A stretch of 49,689 nucleotides of DNA, taken from NCBI RefSeq assembly GCF_003399635.1, contig NZ_NBXB01000035.1:1-49689 (forward strand), in the 5' to 3' direction. A model generated the notes under the pieces. The model was given only the letters and a program-made list of their open reading frames with translations, did not search any database and was not told the DNA's origin. This DNA is from Subtercola boreus. Lineage in GTDB: Bacteria; Actinomycetota; Actinomycetes; Actinomycetales; Microbacteriaceae. Below, piece by piece: positions 42,027-49,689 of the stretch. Position numbers and translations under genes: made by a program. Positions within the stretch are counted from its first letter, which is position 1. The number at the start of each line of letters is the position of its first letter.

Positions 42027-44087
42027 GTGACCTCGAGCACGAAAAACAGCACCCCTGAAACATCCGAGATCCGCGAACCGAAGCTGATGACCTTCACCCT
42101 CCCGAAGATCGGGTGGGCCGAAACCATCCTGCTCCTCTGCATTCCTGCCGCGGTTGCGCTGGCGCTCGGCGGGATGATCTTCACCGGCGCATTCCTCAAC
42201 TACACCCTCATCGACCCCGGGCTGCTCGTCACCCGCGGCCTCCCCATCGCCCGGGTCATCCACGACGGCGCAGCAGCCGTCACCGTCGGTCTTCTCCTCC
42301 TGGCCACCTTCGTGCTTCCCGGGCAGAACGCCGTCCCGGGCGTCGCGTCGTACACGCAATGGACCGCCGCCCGGTGGGCGGCCCGCGCAGCAGCAGTCTG
42401 GGCGGCAGCAGGCATCGCGGTGCTCCTCTTCACCGCCGCGACAACGATTGGGGTTCCCCTCACCGACGACCGGTTCATGAAGCAGTTCCTCTTCTTCGCC
42501 ACTGGCATCGAGCTCGGCCAATCCCTCCTCGTCTCCGTCACCGGAGTGCTCCTCGTTTTCATGACGCTGCTGCTGAGCAAGAGGGTCTCCGTGATTGCGT
42601 TCGCGGCCGCTGTCAGCATCCTGGCGCTGCTCCCCCTCGCGCTCTCCGGTCATGCGGCCGGATCCGACGAACATGCGAACGCCGTCGACTCGCTCGCCAT
42701 CCATCTCGTCGGCGTCACCGTCTGGGTCGGGGGCCTGACCGGCCTCATCCTGCTCAGAAGACGGCTCGGCACCGCCCTCCCCGCCGCTGTCGGCCGGTAT
42801 TCGGTGCTCGCGGTGTGGGCGTTCGGCGCCGTCGCGCTCTCCGGAATCATCAACGCCTCCCTCCGGATCTCCTCCCCTGCCGACCTCCTGCAGTCCTACG
42901 GCCTCCTCATCGTCATCAAGGCGGCCATCCTGATCCTGCTGGGCCTCGCCGGGGTGTGGCAGCGGCAGCTGATCATCCCGAAACTGATCCGCGAACCCGG
43001 CAACCATCGGCACTTCGTGCGCCTCGCCGTCACGGAAGTCGTCTTCATGGCTGTGGCGATCGGTGTGTCTGTGGCCCTGTCGAAGAGTGCCCCACCCGTC
43101 TCGCAGGACTCGGTCGCGGGAGTCGACATCCAGCTCTCCCTCCTCGGGTTCCCGTTCCCGCCCCCCGCGACGCTTCTCACGATGCTGACCCAGGTGCACA
43201 TCGACTGGGCGTTCGCCGGGGCAGCCGCTGTTCTCGCCGGGGTCTACCTCGCCGGCGTTCGTCGGCTACGGCGCCGCGGCGACCGGTGGCCGGTCGGTCG
43301 GACTGTGTCGTGGGTGCTCGGCTGCGTGATGCTGTTCTATGTCACCAGCGGCGGACCGGGCGTCTACGGGCAGGTCAGCTTCAGCACCCACATGATCCAG
43401 CACATGGGCCTGATGATGTTCGTGCCACCCCTCCTCGTGCTCGGCGCCCCCATCCTCCTCGCCCTCCGCACCCTGCCCAAGAGGCGCGATCACTCCCGCG
43501 GCCTACGGGAGTGGATCCTCATCGTCGTACACTCCCGCTACCTCATGGTGATCTCCCACCCCGTCGTCGCGGCGATCCTGTTCGCCGGCAGCCTCGTCGT
43601 GTTCTACTACACCAACTGGTTCGAGTTCTCCCTCGACACCCACCAGGGCCACGTACTCATGTGCGTGCACTTTCTCGCCACCGGGTACCTGTTCTTCTGG
43701 GTCATCATCGGCGTCGACCCAGGACCAGCCCGCCCCAGCTACCCGCTCCGCATCATCCTGCTGCTCGCCACTCTCGCGTTCCACGCCTTCTTCGGGCTCG
43801 CGATCATGTCCTCCGACACCATCTTCGCGATCGACTGGTGGCACGCCCTCGGCTACACCGACGACACGGCCCTCCTGAACGACCAACACGTCGGCGGAGG
43901 CATCGCCTGGGGCGCCGGCGAACTCCCCGTACTGTTCGTCACCCTCGCCGTCGTCCGGCAATGGGTCACCTCAGAAGAACGAGAAGCCAAACGCTACGAC
44001 CGGAACGCCGACCGCACCGACGACGCCGAACTCACCGAATACAACAACCGCCTCGCCAACATCGCAAAAAGGGACGCCGCTCAGTGA
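42027..44087 (+). CDS. CopD-CtaG fusion membrane protein
   Basis: A 686-residue multi-pass protein. The N-terminal half (residues about 30-350) is CopD-like, with conserved LALSGHAAG and AIHLVGVTVWVGGLTGLI. The C-terminal half (about 380-640) is a CtaG (caa3 assembly) domain with FYVTSGGPGVYGQVSFSTHM, IQHMGLMM, HVLMCVHFLATGYLFFW and FHAFFGLAIM. His and Met residues fit copper transfer across the membrane, to cytochrome oxidase or for resistance. GTG 42027 follows GGAAGAAG. The fused architecture is common in actinobacteria. Confidence 0.88.
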   Translation: MTSSTKNSTPETSEIREPKLMTFTLPKIGWAETILLLCIPAAVALALGGMIFTGAFLNYTLIDPGLLVTRGLPIARVIHDGAAAVTVGLLLLATFVLPGQNAVPGVASYTQWTAARWAARAAAVWAAAGIAVLLFTAATTIGVPLTDDRFMKQFLFFATGIELGQSLLVSVTGVLLVFMTLLLSKRVSVIAFAAAVSILALLPLALSGHAAGSDEHANAVDSLAIHLVGVTVWVGGLTGLILLRRRLGTALPAAVGRYSVLAVWAFGAVALSGIINASLRISSPADLLQSYGLLIVIKAAILILLGLAGVWQRQLIIPKLIREPGNHRHFVRLAVTEVVFMAVAIGVSVALSKSAPPVSQDSVAGVDIQLSLLGFPFPPPATLLTMLTQVHIDWAFAGAAAVLAGVYLAGVRRLRRRGDRWPVGRTVSWVLGCVMLFYVTSGGPGVYGQVSFSTHMIQHMGLMMFVPPLLVLGAPILLALRTLPKRRDHSRGLREWILIVVHSRYLMVISHPVVAAILFAGSLVVFYYTNWFEFSLDTHQGHVLMCVHFLATGYLFFWVIIGVDPGPARPSYPLRIILLLATLAFHAFFGLAIMSSDTIFAIDWWHALGYTDDTALLNDQHVGGGIAWGAGELPVLFVTLAVVRQWVTSEEREAKRYDRNADRTDDAELTEYNNRLANIAKRDAAQ

Positions 44088-44572
44088 CCGAATCTGGCCT
44101 GGGGCAGACTCCGCCCATGCACCCCTCAGACCTATACGAGCTCATCGACGGCGCACCGGACGTCGCAGGCTATGTGCGGCTGCGTACGGAGTCTGGGCTC
44201 TCCCCGAAGACCGAAGAGCAGGCCCGAGGCGCGATCGCGGGCAGCTGGTCATTCCGACACGTACGTGACGAAACAGGCCAGACCGTTGCCATGGGCCGCA
44301 TAGTCGGCGACGGCAGCTGGTACTTCCTCATCGCCGACATGGCCACCCTTCCCGAACACCAAGGCCAAGGGCTTGGCGGCAAGATCCTCGACGCACTCCT
44401 CGAAGACATCCGCCGTCTCGCGCCCGAGGGCGCGTACGTGACACTCACTGCCGATCCGCCGGGCCGGCGCCTGTACGAGTCTCGCGGGTTCTCGGACGTC
44501 GCTCCCGACCGAACGGGAATGCACCTCCTCCTCGATACTCCCCCTATCGACGACGGTGTAGGCCAGCCATAG
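44084..44572 (+). CDS. GNAT-family N-acetyltransferase
   Basis: A 162-residue GNAT protein. The acetyl-CoA motif is LPEHQGQGLGGKILDALLEDI, and VTLTADPPGRRLYESRGFSDV ends the fold. It starts at GTG 44084, overlapping the CopD-CtaG stop (GTGA), so it is coupled to the copper operon. The substrate is unknown; a small-molecule acetyltransferase is likely. Confidence 0.88.
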   Translation: MTESGLGQTPPMHPSDLYELIDGAPDVAGYVRLRTESGLSPKTEEQARGAIAGSWSFRHVRDETGQTVAMGRIVGDGSWYFLIADMATLPEHQGQGLGGKILDALLEDIRRLAPEGAYVTLTADPPGRRLYESRGFSDVAPDRTGMHLLLDTPPIDDGVGQP

Positions 44573-44591
44573 CTGTTTCGAAAAGGTAAAG

Positions 44592-44722
44592 GTTTCTGAG
44601 GCACCCGACTCCCCTAATGGAGGGCCTGCAAGATCCGCATGATTCCGCGGTTGCCTGCTGTCTTGCAAACTCATCTCATAGTCCCGCGTGTCTCGTGACG
44701 CCATTTAGGAGTTTCTGAGGCA
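44592..44722. repeat. GTTTCTGAGGCA direct repeats, putative res region
   Basis: The 12-mer GTTTCTGAGGCA occurs at 44592-44603 and 44711-44722, just upstream of the serine recombinase. On the opposite strand the second copy reads TGCCTCAGAAACTCC and is followed about 15 bases later by GAGACA, giving an inverted TG(C/T)CTC...GAGACA pair like resolvase subsites. A second TGCCTCAGAAACC begins at the first copy. Confidence 0.5.
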
Positions 44723-44732
44723 AGATAGCGCC

Positions 44733-45386
44733 ATGAGGCTATTGGGGTACACGCGCGTCAGCACCGCCGCGCAGGATGCGCAGCTGCAGATCGATGCGCT
44801 CGTGAAGATCGGTGTCCAGCAACGCGATATCTTCTCCGACGTCACCTCGGGGACGAAAGTCGCCGCGAGCAGACCAGCGATGAGCCGGCTACTGGATCAT
44901 GCCGTCGACGGTGACACGGTCGTCGTCTGGAGGATCGACCGGCTCGGCCGGTCACTGATCGATGTGCTGAACACGGTGAAGTCGCTGCAGCAGGCCGGTA
45001 TCAACGTGCAGTCAGTGTCGGACGGCATCGACCCGTCGACGAAGACCGGGCGGATGATGCTCGGCATGCTCGCCACCCTGGCCGAGTACGAACGAGAACT
45101 CATCATCGAACGCGTCAACGCCGGCATCGCCGTCGCCCAAGCCGCCGGCACCCGGTTCGGTAGACCCGTCAGTGACCCGAAGGTGATCGCCGAGAAACTC
45201 GAGATCGTCCGCGGCGCCCGGAAGGCCGGCAAGACCGCCGCGGACGCTGCCCGGCTTGTCGGCTGGTCCAGAGCTACCTTATATAGGTACGAGCAAGCCG
45301 CAGCCGCCGATGAGCTACCTGCCCTGGGTGAAGACGCCCTTCTTCAGGCTGAGCCTGGCCCGGTCGCATCGAGGGTGACGGCATGA
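44733..45386 (+). CDS. Serine recombinase (Tn3 resolvase/invertase family)
   Basis: A 217-residue small serine recombinase. The catalytic Ser is S10 in LLGYTRVSTAAQDAQLQ. VVVWRIDRLGRSLIDVLN carries the conserved active-site arginines. GRMMLGMLATLAEYERELIIERVNAG forms the long E helix. The C-terminal helix-turn-helix is TAADAARLVGWSRATLYRY. Full length and apparently intact. Its recombination site is probably the repeat region at 44592-44722. No transposase accompanies it in the window. Confidence 0.92.
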   Translation: MRLLGYTRVSTAAQDAQLQIDALVKIGVQQRDIFSDVTSGTKVAASRPAMSRLLDHAVDGDTVVVWRIDRLGRSLIDVLNTVKSLQQAGINVQSVSDGIDPSTKTGRMMLGMLATLAEYERELIIERVNAGIAVAQAAGTRFGRPVSDPKVIAEKLEIVRGARKAGKTAADAARLVGWSRATLYRYEQAAAADELPALGEDALLQAEPGPVASRVTA

Positions 45387-45625
45387 CCGAACCCGTGAGC
45401 GCGGACGCGATCCGTGAGGACATCCGCGCCTCGCTGCGGCGGTTGCGTCGGCTCGGTGACGAGGGCCGGATCGTGATGGCCGAAGACAGCTGGAACGTTG
45501 ACTGGCATGACTCCCGGGTCGCGATCGAGATAGCAGCGGCCGCTCTCGAACGCGCAGACACGGCCATGCTCTGGATGCACACCCTCCCCCACCCCGACGG
45601 CGGATACCCACCCATCCCCGACTAA
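45383..45625 (+). CDS. Small hypothetical protein coupled to the recombinase
   Basis: An 80-residue acidic protein whose ATG overlaps the recombinase stop (ATGA). IREDIRASLRRLRRLGDEG is a charged helix and the end HPDGGYPPIPD is proline-rich. No family recognised. Coupling to the recombinase makes expression likely. Confidence 0.6.
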   Translation: MTEPVSADAIREDIRASLRRLRRLGDEGRIVMAEDSWNVDWHDSRVAIEIAAAALERADTAMLWMHTLPHPDGGYPPIPD

Positions 45626-45712
45626 ACCCACGTCGCCGCCCCCAATGGTGAGAGCGGTGCTCCGTTAGACGCACCTGTGTGAAATTCTTCACCGGACGAC
45701 TCAAACGGAACA

Positions 45713-45727
45713 GCGGTTCCGAACCGC
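45713..45727. repeat. 15-bp palindrome GCGGTTC-c-GAACCGC
   Basis: A 7-1-7 perfect inverted repeat in the intergenic region after the recombinase unit, with an overlapping CGGAAC-N4-GTTCCG. No T-run. Regulator site or hairpin. Confidence 0.35.
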
Positions 45728-45848
45728 CCCTGCTGACCAGGTTCTTGACGCCGAAAACACCGCACCGTCAGAGGGTCCGTGAGATATGCAGGAAGAGGAC
45801 TACATCAAGACGCGTTCCTGAACGACGCCACTCCGTTAGCGTCGAGTT

Positions 45849-46307
45849 GTGAGCGATGCGGCGGAGTACCTCAGGACGGTAGTACGGGTGTTTCCCGATT
45901 ACGCCGGCACTGTCTTGTGGTTTGCGGCGGGTCCGGTGTTGTACGACGAGGCGCATCTCACCGAGGGACTTGTCGCGGAGATGGTCAGGTGGGAAGCCGC
46001 GTACTACGCCAGCCTTACCGACTTCTTCGAATGGCGCCCAGGAACGGATCCTTCCGCGTTCGACGAACAGGGTTTGAGGTTGGCGAAGCGACTGGCGGAG
46101 GAGCTCGGCGACGCGGTCGAGGTTGAGTACCACCACCGTCGAGAGGGCGCGCCTCAGCCCGTGAGGTTGCGCGGAGCGGGAAACGGAACGAATGCGGCTG
46201 CGAGAGCAGCGTTCGTGGGGATGGCGTTGGACGCCAAATTGGAGGACGAACGCCTCTCGCAGATTCCGCCAGGCGGCGATGTGCGCCTGAGGTTCGGGCC
46301 GCGCTGA
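45849..46307 (+). CDS. Hypothetical protein, 152 residues
   Basis: GTG 45849 start; acidic protein with AEYLRTVVRVFPDYAGTVLW, EGLVAEMVRWEAAYYASLTDFFEW and a C-terminal GDVRLRFGPR. The sequence looks coding (amphipathic helices, no low complexity) but I do not recognise a family. A role as an immunity-like or accessory protein in this variable region is only a guess. Confidence 0.55.
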   Translation: MSDAAEYLRTVVRVFPDYAGTVLWFAAGPVLYDEAHLTEGLVAEMVRWEAAYYASLTDFFEWRPGTDPSAFDEQGLRLAKRLAEELGDAVEVEYHHRREGAPQPVRLRGAGNGTNAAARAAFVGMALDAKLEDERLSQIPPGGDVRLRFGPR

Positions 46308-46377
46308 CCCGACGGACCGCTCGGCGCTTGAGCCAGAAAACGCACGGGGCGACGCCGGTCTCTGAGAATATGAGTTC

Positions 46378-46584
46378 GTGAGATTTCTACGCCGTGTCTG
46401 GTCAGTCGCCCGGAATACCGGCGACATTGACGCTTACGGGTTTGTTCGGCCCCAAACTTCAGACGCCTGGGCCAGTCCTCAGGAGCCAGCGACATCGCTG
46501 ATCCTTGACACTGATCCCGCCGGCGCCCCAGGCGCTTCTCGACAGGCACCAGACTCACGTCCGAACAGCACTCACACGAAGTAG
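46378..46584 (+). CDS. Small hypothetical protein, 68 residues
   Basis: GTG 46378 start; MRFLRRVWSVARNTGDIDAYG then a Pro/Ala/Ser-rich tail. No ribosome site and no family recognised. It could be a spurious frame. Confidence 0.35.
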   Translation: MRFLRRVWSVARNTGDIDAYGFVRPQTSDAWASPQEPATSLILDTDPAGAPGASRQAPDSRPNSTHTK

Positions 46585-47094
46585 TCACGAGAGCCTCAAA
46601 AGCTGCTGGTTGTGCGGTTTGGGGGCGACCCGGTCGGGGTCACTGCGCAGGACAACGTTGCGGCCAGTGGCCGTTCCAAGACACCGCATCAGGTCAGAAA
46701 GGCCGTCGACCGACCGCTGAACTTCGAGCTCGCGCAGGTCCACATCGAAGAACACGCCGTCCGGCCCAGGGAAGAAATTGATCCGCGTTCGCGATGCAGG
46801 CCACACGGCGAACGAGTCGTGAATAGGGAGCTCCGCGACAGACGCGGGCAGCGGTGTAGAGCCATCCTGAAGAGTCATCCTCCATCCGGTAGCGCGAAGC
46901 GCAGCGAGGACACGATCCCAATCGGCTGCCGTCGCACCCTCCACTTCGCCGTCGGGGAGGGTGCCCAATTCGTCTTCGAACAATTTCGAGAATGCAGCCA
47001 AATCAATCCGGGAGATCATAAACAGATCATCTCGCCTTACCGTGAGCCATTCAACTACCCCGCTTGCGGTCCCGCTATCAATGGGCCACCCCAC
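46585..47094 (-). CDS. Hypothetical protein, duplicated at window end
   Basis: A 169-residue acidic protein: DLAAFSKLFEDELGTLPDGE, LRATGWRMTLQDGS, TRINFFPGPDGVFFDVDLRELE. No family recognised; the composition is like small immunity proteins. GTG 47094 follows AGGTGAT and comes five bases after the stop of the upstream gene, favouring an operon; an ATG at 47019 is an alternative start. The last 151 bp before the C-terminal tail (46640-46790) recur exactly at 49539-49689. Confidence 0.65.
   Translation of the reverse strand: MGWPIDSGTASGVVEWLTVRRDDLFMISRIDLAAFSKLFEDELGTLPDGEVEGATAADWDRVLAALRATGWRMTLQDGSTPLPASVAELPIHDSFAVWPASRTRINFFPGPDGVFFDVDLRELEVQRSVDGLSDLMRCLGTATGRNVVLRSDPDRVAPKPHNQQLLRLS
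46640..46790. repeat. Direct repeat copy 1 (151 bp)
   Basis: Identical to 49539-49689, distance 2899 bp, same orientation. It covers the C-terminal third of the unknown gene at 46585-47094. Confidence 0.95.
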
Positions 47095-47099
47095 GCGGT

Positions 47100-47378
47100 C
47101 TAATCACCTAGCGGTTTCGTTAGCTCTTCCAATTCATCGATGATTCGGCGCCTTTCGTAGGCACTGGCGAGCCGCTCCACGCTCATCATCCGGACCATCT
47201 GGGCGTACCCGTCAGAAATGTCGAGCAAGGCTGCGATTGATTCAATCAGAGCGTCATGATCTCTCGCCCGCTCGACGATTTGAATTATCTCTGAATGGTG
47301 CTCTTGGGCTTGGAGCATGATCTCCAGCTGACGTTTTCGGTGCTGAAGGTTTTCGTTTTCGTCGCGGGAGTTGCTCAC
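47100..47378 (-). CDS. Mini-protein resembling the GyrA coiled-coil tower
   Basis: A 92-residue charged helical protein, GTG start at 47378. LQHRKRQLEIMLQAQEHHSE, then ALLDISDGYAQMVRMMSVERL and YERRRIIDELEEL, look like the C-gate/coiled-coil segment of DNA gyrase subunit A (pattern LL-x-I-x-x-x-QA-x-x-I-L-x-M-x-x-x-x-L...ER-x-x-I-x-x-E-x-x-E-L). No DNA-cleaving Tyr domain is present. It is followed five bases later by the unknown 46585-47094 gene. Function unknown. Confidence 0.6.
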   Translation of the reverse strand: MSNSRDENENLQHRKRQLEIMLQAQEHHSEIIQIVERARDHDALIESIAALLDISDGYAQMVRMMSVERLASAYERRRIIDELEELTKPLGD

Positions 47379-47655
47379 CGGTTCACCGTATCGAGCCCGA
47401 CCGTCTTCTGCAGCTCACCAACGCCGAGTCTTCGCCGCCCGTCCCTCCGAAGGTCCCGTTTGTGGTTCACCGATGGAGCAGGCGGTCGCCACGAGGGCCT
47501 CAAAGATAGACACCACCCGTGCGCGCACAGCGCCGAAGTCTGGATTAGGCCGAATGCGAACCACATTTCACCCCTTGTGATCCGTCAGTGCAGCCAGTTG
47601 GTGCTTAGACGTTTTGGTAACATCGGTCTTGTCGTAACCTTGTCTGGAGTAATGG

Positions 47656-48813
47656 GTGGAACTCACAGAGGCGTTCACCGCCGTCATTGTACGATGTTCC
47701 GCGCCTGTCACCACAGCACTAGGTCGCCCCAAGGCGCCGCGGGCACGCAGGCTGCTCGCCCCGGTGGCACTGATCAGCTTGACCCTGCTTGCTGGCTGCT
47801 CGCCAACTAGCTCAATAGCCGCGCCAGCCAGCCCGACGATCTCGGCCGCGCCAACCGAAACGGGCTCAAGCTCGGCAGCACCAACGGCAGCACCAACGAA
47901 TGAGTCCGGGCCGCCGCCCGCCGTGAGCGAAGCCCAGATGAACATGATCCTCGAGAAGATCGCGTCTGTCGCGTCTGCTGCGGATGCAGCCTCCGACGCA
48001 ACAGCTCTCGCCGCACGGTTCACCGGTCCAGCGCTGGAGTTGCGAACAGCGACATACAAGATCAGGGCAACAGACCCCTCATACGATGCTCCAGTACCCA
48101 TACCTTCCGGCTCCGCATCCGTCGTCCTCCCGCAAGCAACCGATCAGTGGCCGCGAACGGTCTTCGCTATCGTCAGCAACCCGGACGATATGACTGTGGC
48201 GCCAATGTCACTAACGCTGATCCAGGACACCCCTCGAAGCGACTACAAGGTGTACTACGCCATCCCCCTGGAACCAAACACCGTCCTGCCACCGGTGGCG
48301 CCGGTAACAGTCGGAACGGCCATCCTTCCCAACGACACCAAACTTCTTTCCGAAACCCCCGCCACAGTGGCAGCCGGGTACGCCGACATCCTCGCGATCG
48401 GGGAACAAAGCCCTTCATACGCGAACTTCGATGCGGAAGGCGATACCCTCCGAACCGCCGTTGGTGCCCAATACAAGGCAGAACGCTCGACGGGAATCAA
48501 AAACACAGCAACCCTCACGTTCGGAAAAGTCGCGGGACCCGGCAAGAGTATTGCTCTGGCCACGAATGAGTCTGGCGCGATTGTCTCGTTAAACATCCGT
48601 GAATCAGTCACTGCGAAAGTCGTTGTGGAAGGCGCCGACGTGACAGTCGAAGGCGGTGTCGCGGCCGCAGCCGGACTCACCAGATCTCTAAAGGGCGTCG
48701 AGGCCATCTACGACTACCAGCTGCTCTTCTACATCCCCCCAACCGGCGACACGTCGAAGATCAAATTGTTGGGGTTCGCCCAAGGACTGCTCACCGCCCA
48801 GGAACTCCCATAA
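47656..48813 (+). CDS. Secreted lipoprotein, unknown function
   Basis: A 385-residue protein. After a basic N-terminus, RRLLAPVALISLTLLAGCSPTSS carries a lipobox LLAGC, so a lipid-anchored extracellular protein is expected. A Ser/Pro/Thr-rich linker follows, then a globular domain (ALAARFTGPALELRTATY, VVLPQATDQWPRTVFAIVSN, YKVYYAIPLEPNTVLP). It resembles the actinobacterial DUF8094-type lipoproteins; function unknown. GTG 47656 follows GGAG, and a later start nearer the signal peptide is possible. Confidence 0.75.
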   Translation: MELTEAFTAVIVRCSAPVTTALGRPKAPRARRLLAPVALISLTLLAGCSPTSSIAAPASPTISAAPTETGSSSAAPTAAPTNESGPPPAVSEAQMNMILEKIASVASAADAASDATALAARFTGPALELRTATYKIRATDPSYDAPVPIPSGSASVVLPQATDQWPRTVFAIVSNPDDMTVAPMSLTLIQDTPRSDYKVYYAIPLEPNTVLPPVAPVTVGTAILPNDTKLLSETPATVAAGYADILAIGEQSPSYANFDAEGDTLRTAVGAQYKAERSTGIKNTATLTFGKVAGPGKSIALATNESGAIVSLNIRESVTAKVVVEGADVTVEGGVAAAAGLTRSLKGVEAIYDYQLLFYIPPTGDTSKIKLLGFAQGLLTAQELP

Positions 48814-48879
48814 CGCCACGCGTCTAGCCGACAGCCCTGAGCGCAGACACAAGCCAAATGGTTCCCGCATGATGTCCGG

Positions 48880-49047
48880 CTACTGGTCGCCCTTACGTAA
48901 CTGGCGCCGGCCTATGAGGGCGACCATGGCCATCAGACCAGATAGAGGAAGCAGACTCTCGCCAGCAACGAGATAGCGAGCAACCAGAAGGACCACGGCT
49001 GAGACCAGCAGGAGCGACGCGGAAATGAGCCCGCAAAAAACGACCAC
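48880..49047 (-). CDS. Small two-helix membrane protein (55 residues)
   Basis: GTG 49047 start; the protein reads VVFCGLISASLLLVSAVVLL, then RYLVAGESLLPLSGLMAMVA and a basic tail RRQLRKGDQ. Two membrane helices are clear. An in-frame stop precedes the start, with AGGTCAGG as a possible ribosome site. It resembles the neighbouring 75-residue protein in layout only. Confidence 0.5.
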   Translation of the reverse strand: MVVFCGLISASLLLVSAVVLLVARYLVAGESLLPLSGLMAMVALIGRRQLRKGDQ

Positions 49048-49144
49048 CCGTTGTGTCCTGACCTAATACATGTCGCCAGCGTATCGGGACGACTAACAAC
49101 ACCGTCCCACCAAAGGTCCGGTCTGAGATACCGATGCAGAGCTT

Positions 49145-49372
49145 CTAGAAGGCCTTTGGCAGGTGTCGCCGTATCAGGTACCAAAAGACCAGAGCACCCC
49201 CTACAAACACAAGGGCCATCACCAAGCTCCACCAACCAGGCTCGCCATTCATAACGGATAAGGCGAAGAGCACGGCGCTACCAACCCCGACTACCAGCCA
49301 TCCCCAAGCCAAGAACACCAGATACTTTCGAGCGCGTCCGACGTTTGACGGCTGCGCCTGCTGATTTCTCAC
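49145..49372 (-). CDS. Small two-helix membrane protein (75 residues)
   Basis: GTG 49372 start; after a polar N-terminus two hydrophobic helices are seen, YLVFLAWGWLVVGVGSAVLF and WWSLVMALVFVGGALVFWYL, with the basic tail IRRHLPKAF. No family recognised. Gene order and direction match the 55-residue protein, so they may form a pair. Confidence 0.6.
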   Translation of the reverse strand: MRNQQAQPSNVGRARKYLVFLAWGWLVVGVGSAVLFALSVMNGEPGWWSLVMALVFVGGALVFWYLIRRHLPKAF

Positions 49373-49477
49373 ACGAAGGATTGTCCTCGGTAGAGAGATG
49401 ACGCCGCAAGCACTTGGCCACGCCCTCGTCCCGGTGATGGTCCGTCATGGCGAACCACGGTTGCCGCGCTCCGCCGG

Positions 49478-49689
49478 TCAGGGGAGCGAGAACTGATCCT
49501 CTCCCGCCTCGTAACGAAGAACCCTTTGGCTTCCGCCCTCACTGCGCAGGACAACGTTGCGGCCAGTGGCCGTTCCAAGACACCGCATCAGGTCAGAAAG
49601 GCCGTCGACCGACCGCTGAACTTCGAGCTCGCGCAGGTCCACATCGAAGAACACGCCGTCCGGCCCAGGGAAGAAATTGATCCGCGTTC
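49478..49689 (-). CDS. Partial second copy of the 169-residue unknown protein
   Basis: The frame enters from the window edge and ends at a TGA at 49478-49480. The upstream part is identical to the protein at 46585-47094 (through NVVLRS), but the C-terminal tail is different: EGGSQRVLRYEAGEDQFSLP. It looks like a related gene with a swapped end, either a natural paralogue or the result of recombination. Confidence 0.6.
   Translation of the reverse strand, partial: TRINFFPGPDGVFFDVDLRELEVQRSVDGLSDLMRCLGTATGRNVVLRSEGGSQRVLRYEAGEDQFSLP
49539..49689. repeat. Direct repeat copy 2 (at least 151 bp)
   Basis: Identical to 46640-46790 and continuing to the last base of the window, so the true length may be greater. 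Confidence 0.95.

Noticed and set aside
41940-43199. A 419-residue minus-strand open frame of Glu/Gly/Asp/Arg-rich sequence
   Set aside because: It is antisense to the CopD-CtaG gene with composition typical of shadow frames.
42113-44083. Upstream extension of the GNAT frame through CopD-CtaG
   Set aside because: The extension is Arg/His/Pro-rich shadow sequence. The real GNAT starts at GTG 44084.
47379-47655. Short open frames on both strands before the lipoprotein
   Set aside because: No ribosome sites, no family pattern and biased composition; I see nothing reliable in this gap.
1-49689. tRNA, rRNA or CRISPR arrays
   Set aside because: No cloverleaf-like sequence, rRNA core motif or regular spaced repeats were noticed.

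Overview
The window is high-GC DNA with many GTG starts, densely packed genes with ATGA-type overlaps, and GntR, IclR and TetR regulators throughout. It looks like an actinobacterium, most likely of the Microbacteriaceae type; the genus is an inference and cannot be fixed from the sequence alone. No rRNA, tRNA or CRISPR array was seen.

Positions 1-127 hold the end of an IS5-family transposase. From 124 to about 39980 there is an unusually large catabolic island of about 33 genes in at least seven transcription units with their own regulators. The left part (124-6957, leftward) encodes an FAD aromatic hydroxylase, an amidohydrolase of the aromatic-acid decarboxylase type, an aldehyde dehydrogenase, an aromatic-acid MFS carrier and a HisD-like dehydrogenase. 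It is divergent from an IclR regulator and a single-domain extradiol-dioxygenase-like VOC protein. Next come an amidohydrolase with a ThDP enzyme of the AceE type (8584-12091) beside an Lrp/AsnC regulator, a FAH-family hydrolase with a HIT-like protein, GntR regulator 1, a second VOC protein with a DoxX-like membrane protein, and a second MFS carrier with TetR 1.

The middle part (18089-24803) has two divergent operons. The leftward one encodes a flavin reductase fused to an IclR-type effector domain, a CaiB-type CoA transferase and an enoyl-CoA hydratase. The rightward one encodes a SnoaL-like protein, an MhpA-like hydroxylase, a cupin and a second FAH hydrolase. GntR regulator 2 and a DUF3500 protein follow. 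The right part (26917-38285) carries a quinone-reductase-like MDR protein, three CocE/NonD-type hydrolases (two with an unusual N-terminal domain) and two acyl-CoA-dehydrogenase-fold flavin monooxygenases, arranged as two related modules under a TetR (33447-34094). A third TetR and an SDR close the island. The likely logic is ester or amide hydrolysis, ring hydroxylation by two-component and single-component flavoenzymes, extradiol-type ring cleavage, C-C hydrolysis by FAH enzymes, and CoA-linked or ThDP-linked finishing steps. The substrate is not identifiable from sequence; a polyhydroxylated aromatic or a polyketide-like aromatic ester is a reasonable guess.

From 40422 to 44572 lies a copper-handling operon: membrane protein, YcnI-like protein, CopD-CtaG fusion and GNAT. 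From 44580 to the end the window becomes a patchwork: a serine recombinase with repeat sites, several small unknown genes, a mini-protein resembling the GyrA tower, a lipoprotein, small membrane proteins, and a 151-bp direct repeat that duplicates part of one unknown gene and runs off the window edge.
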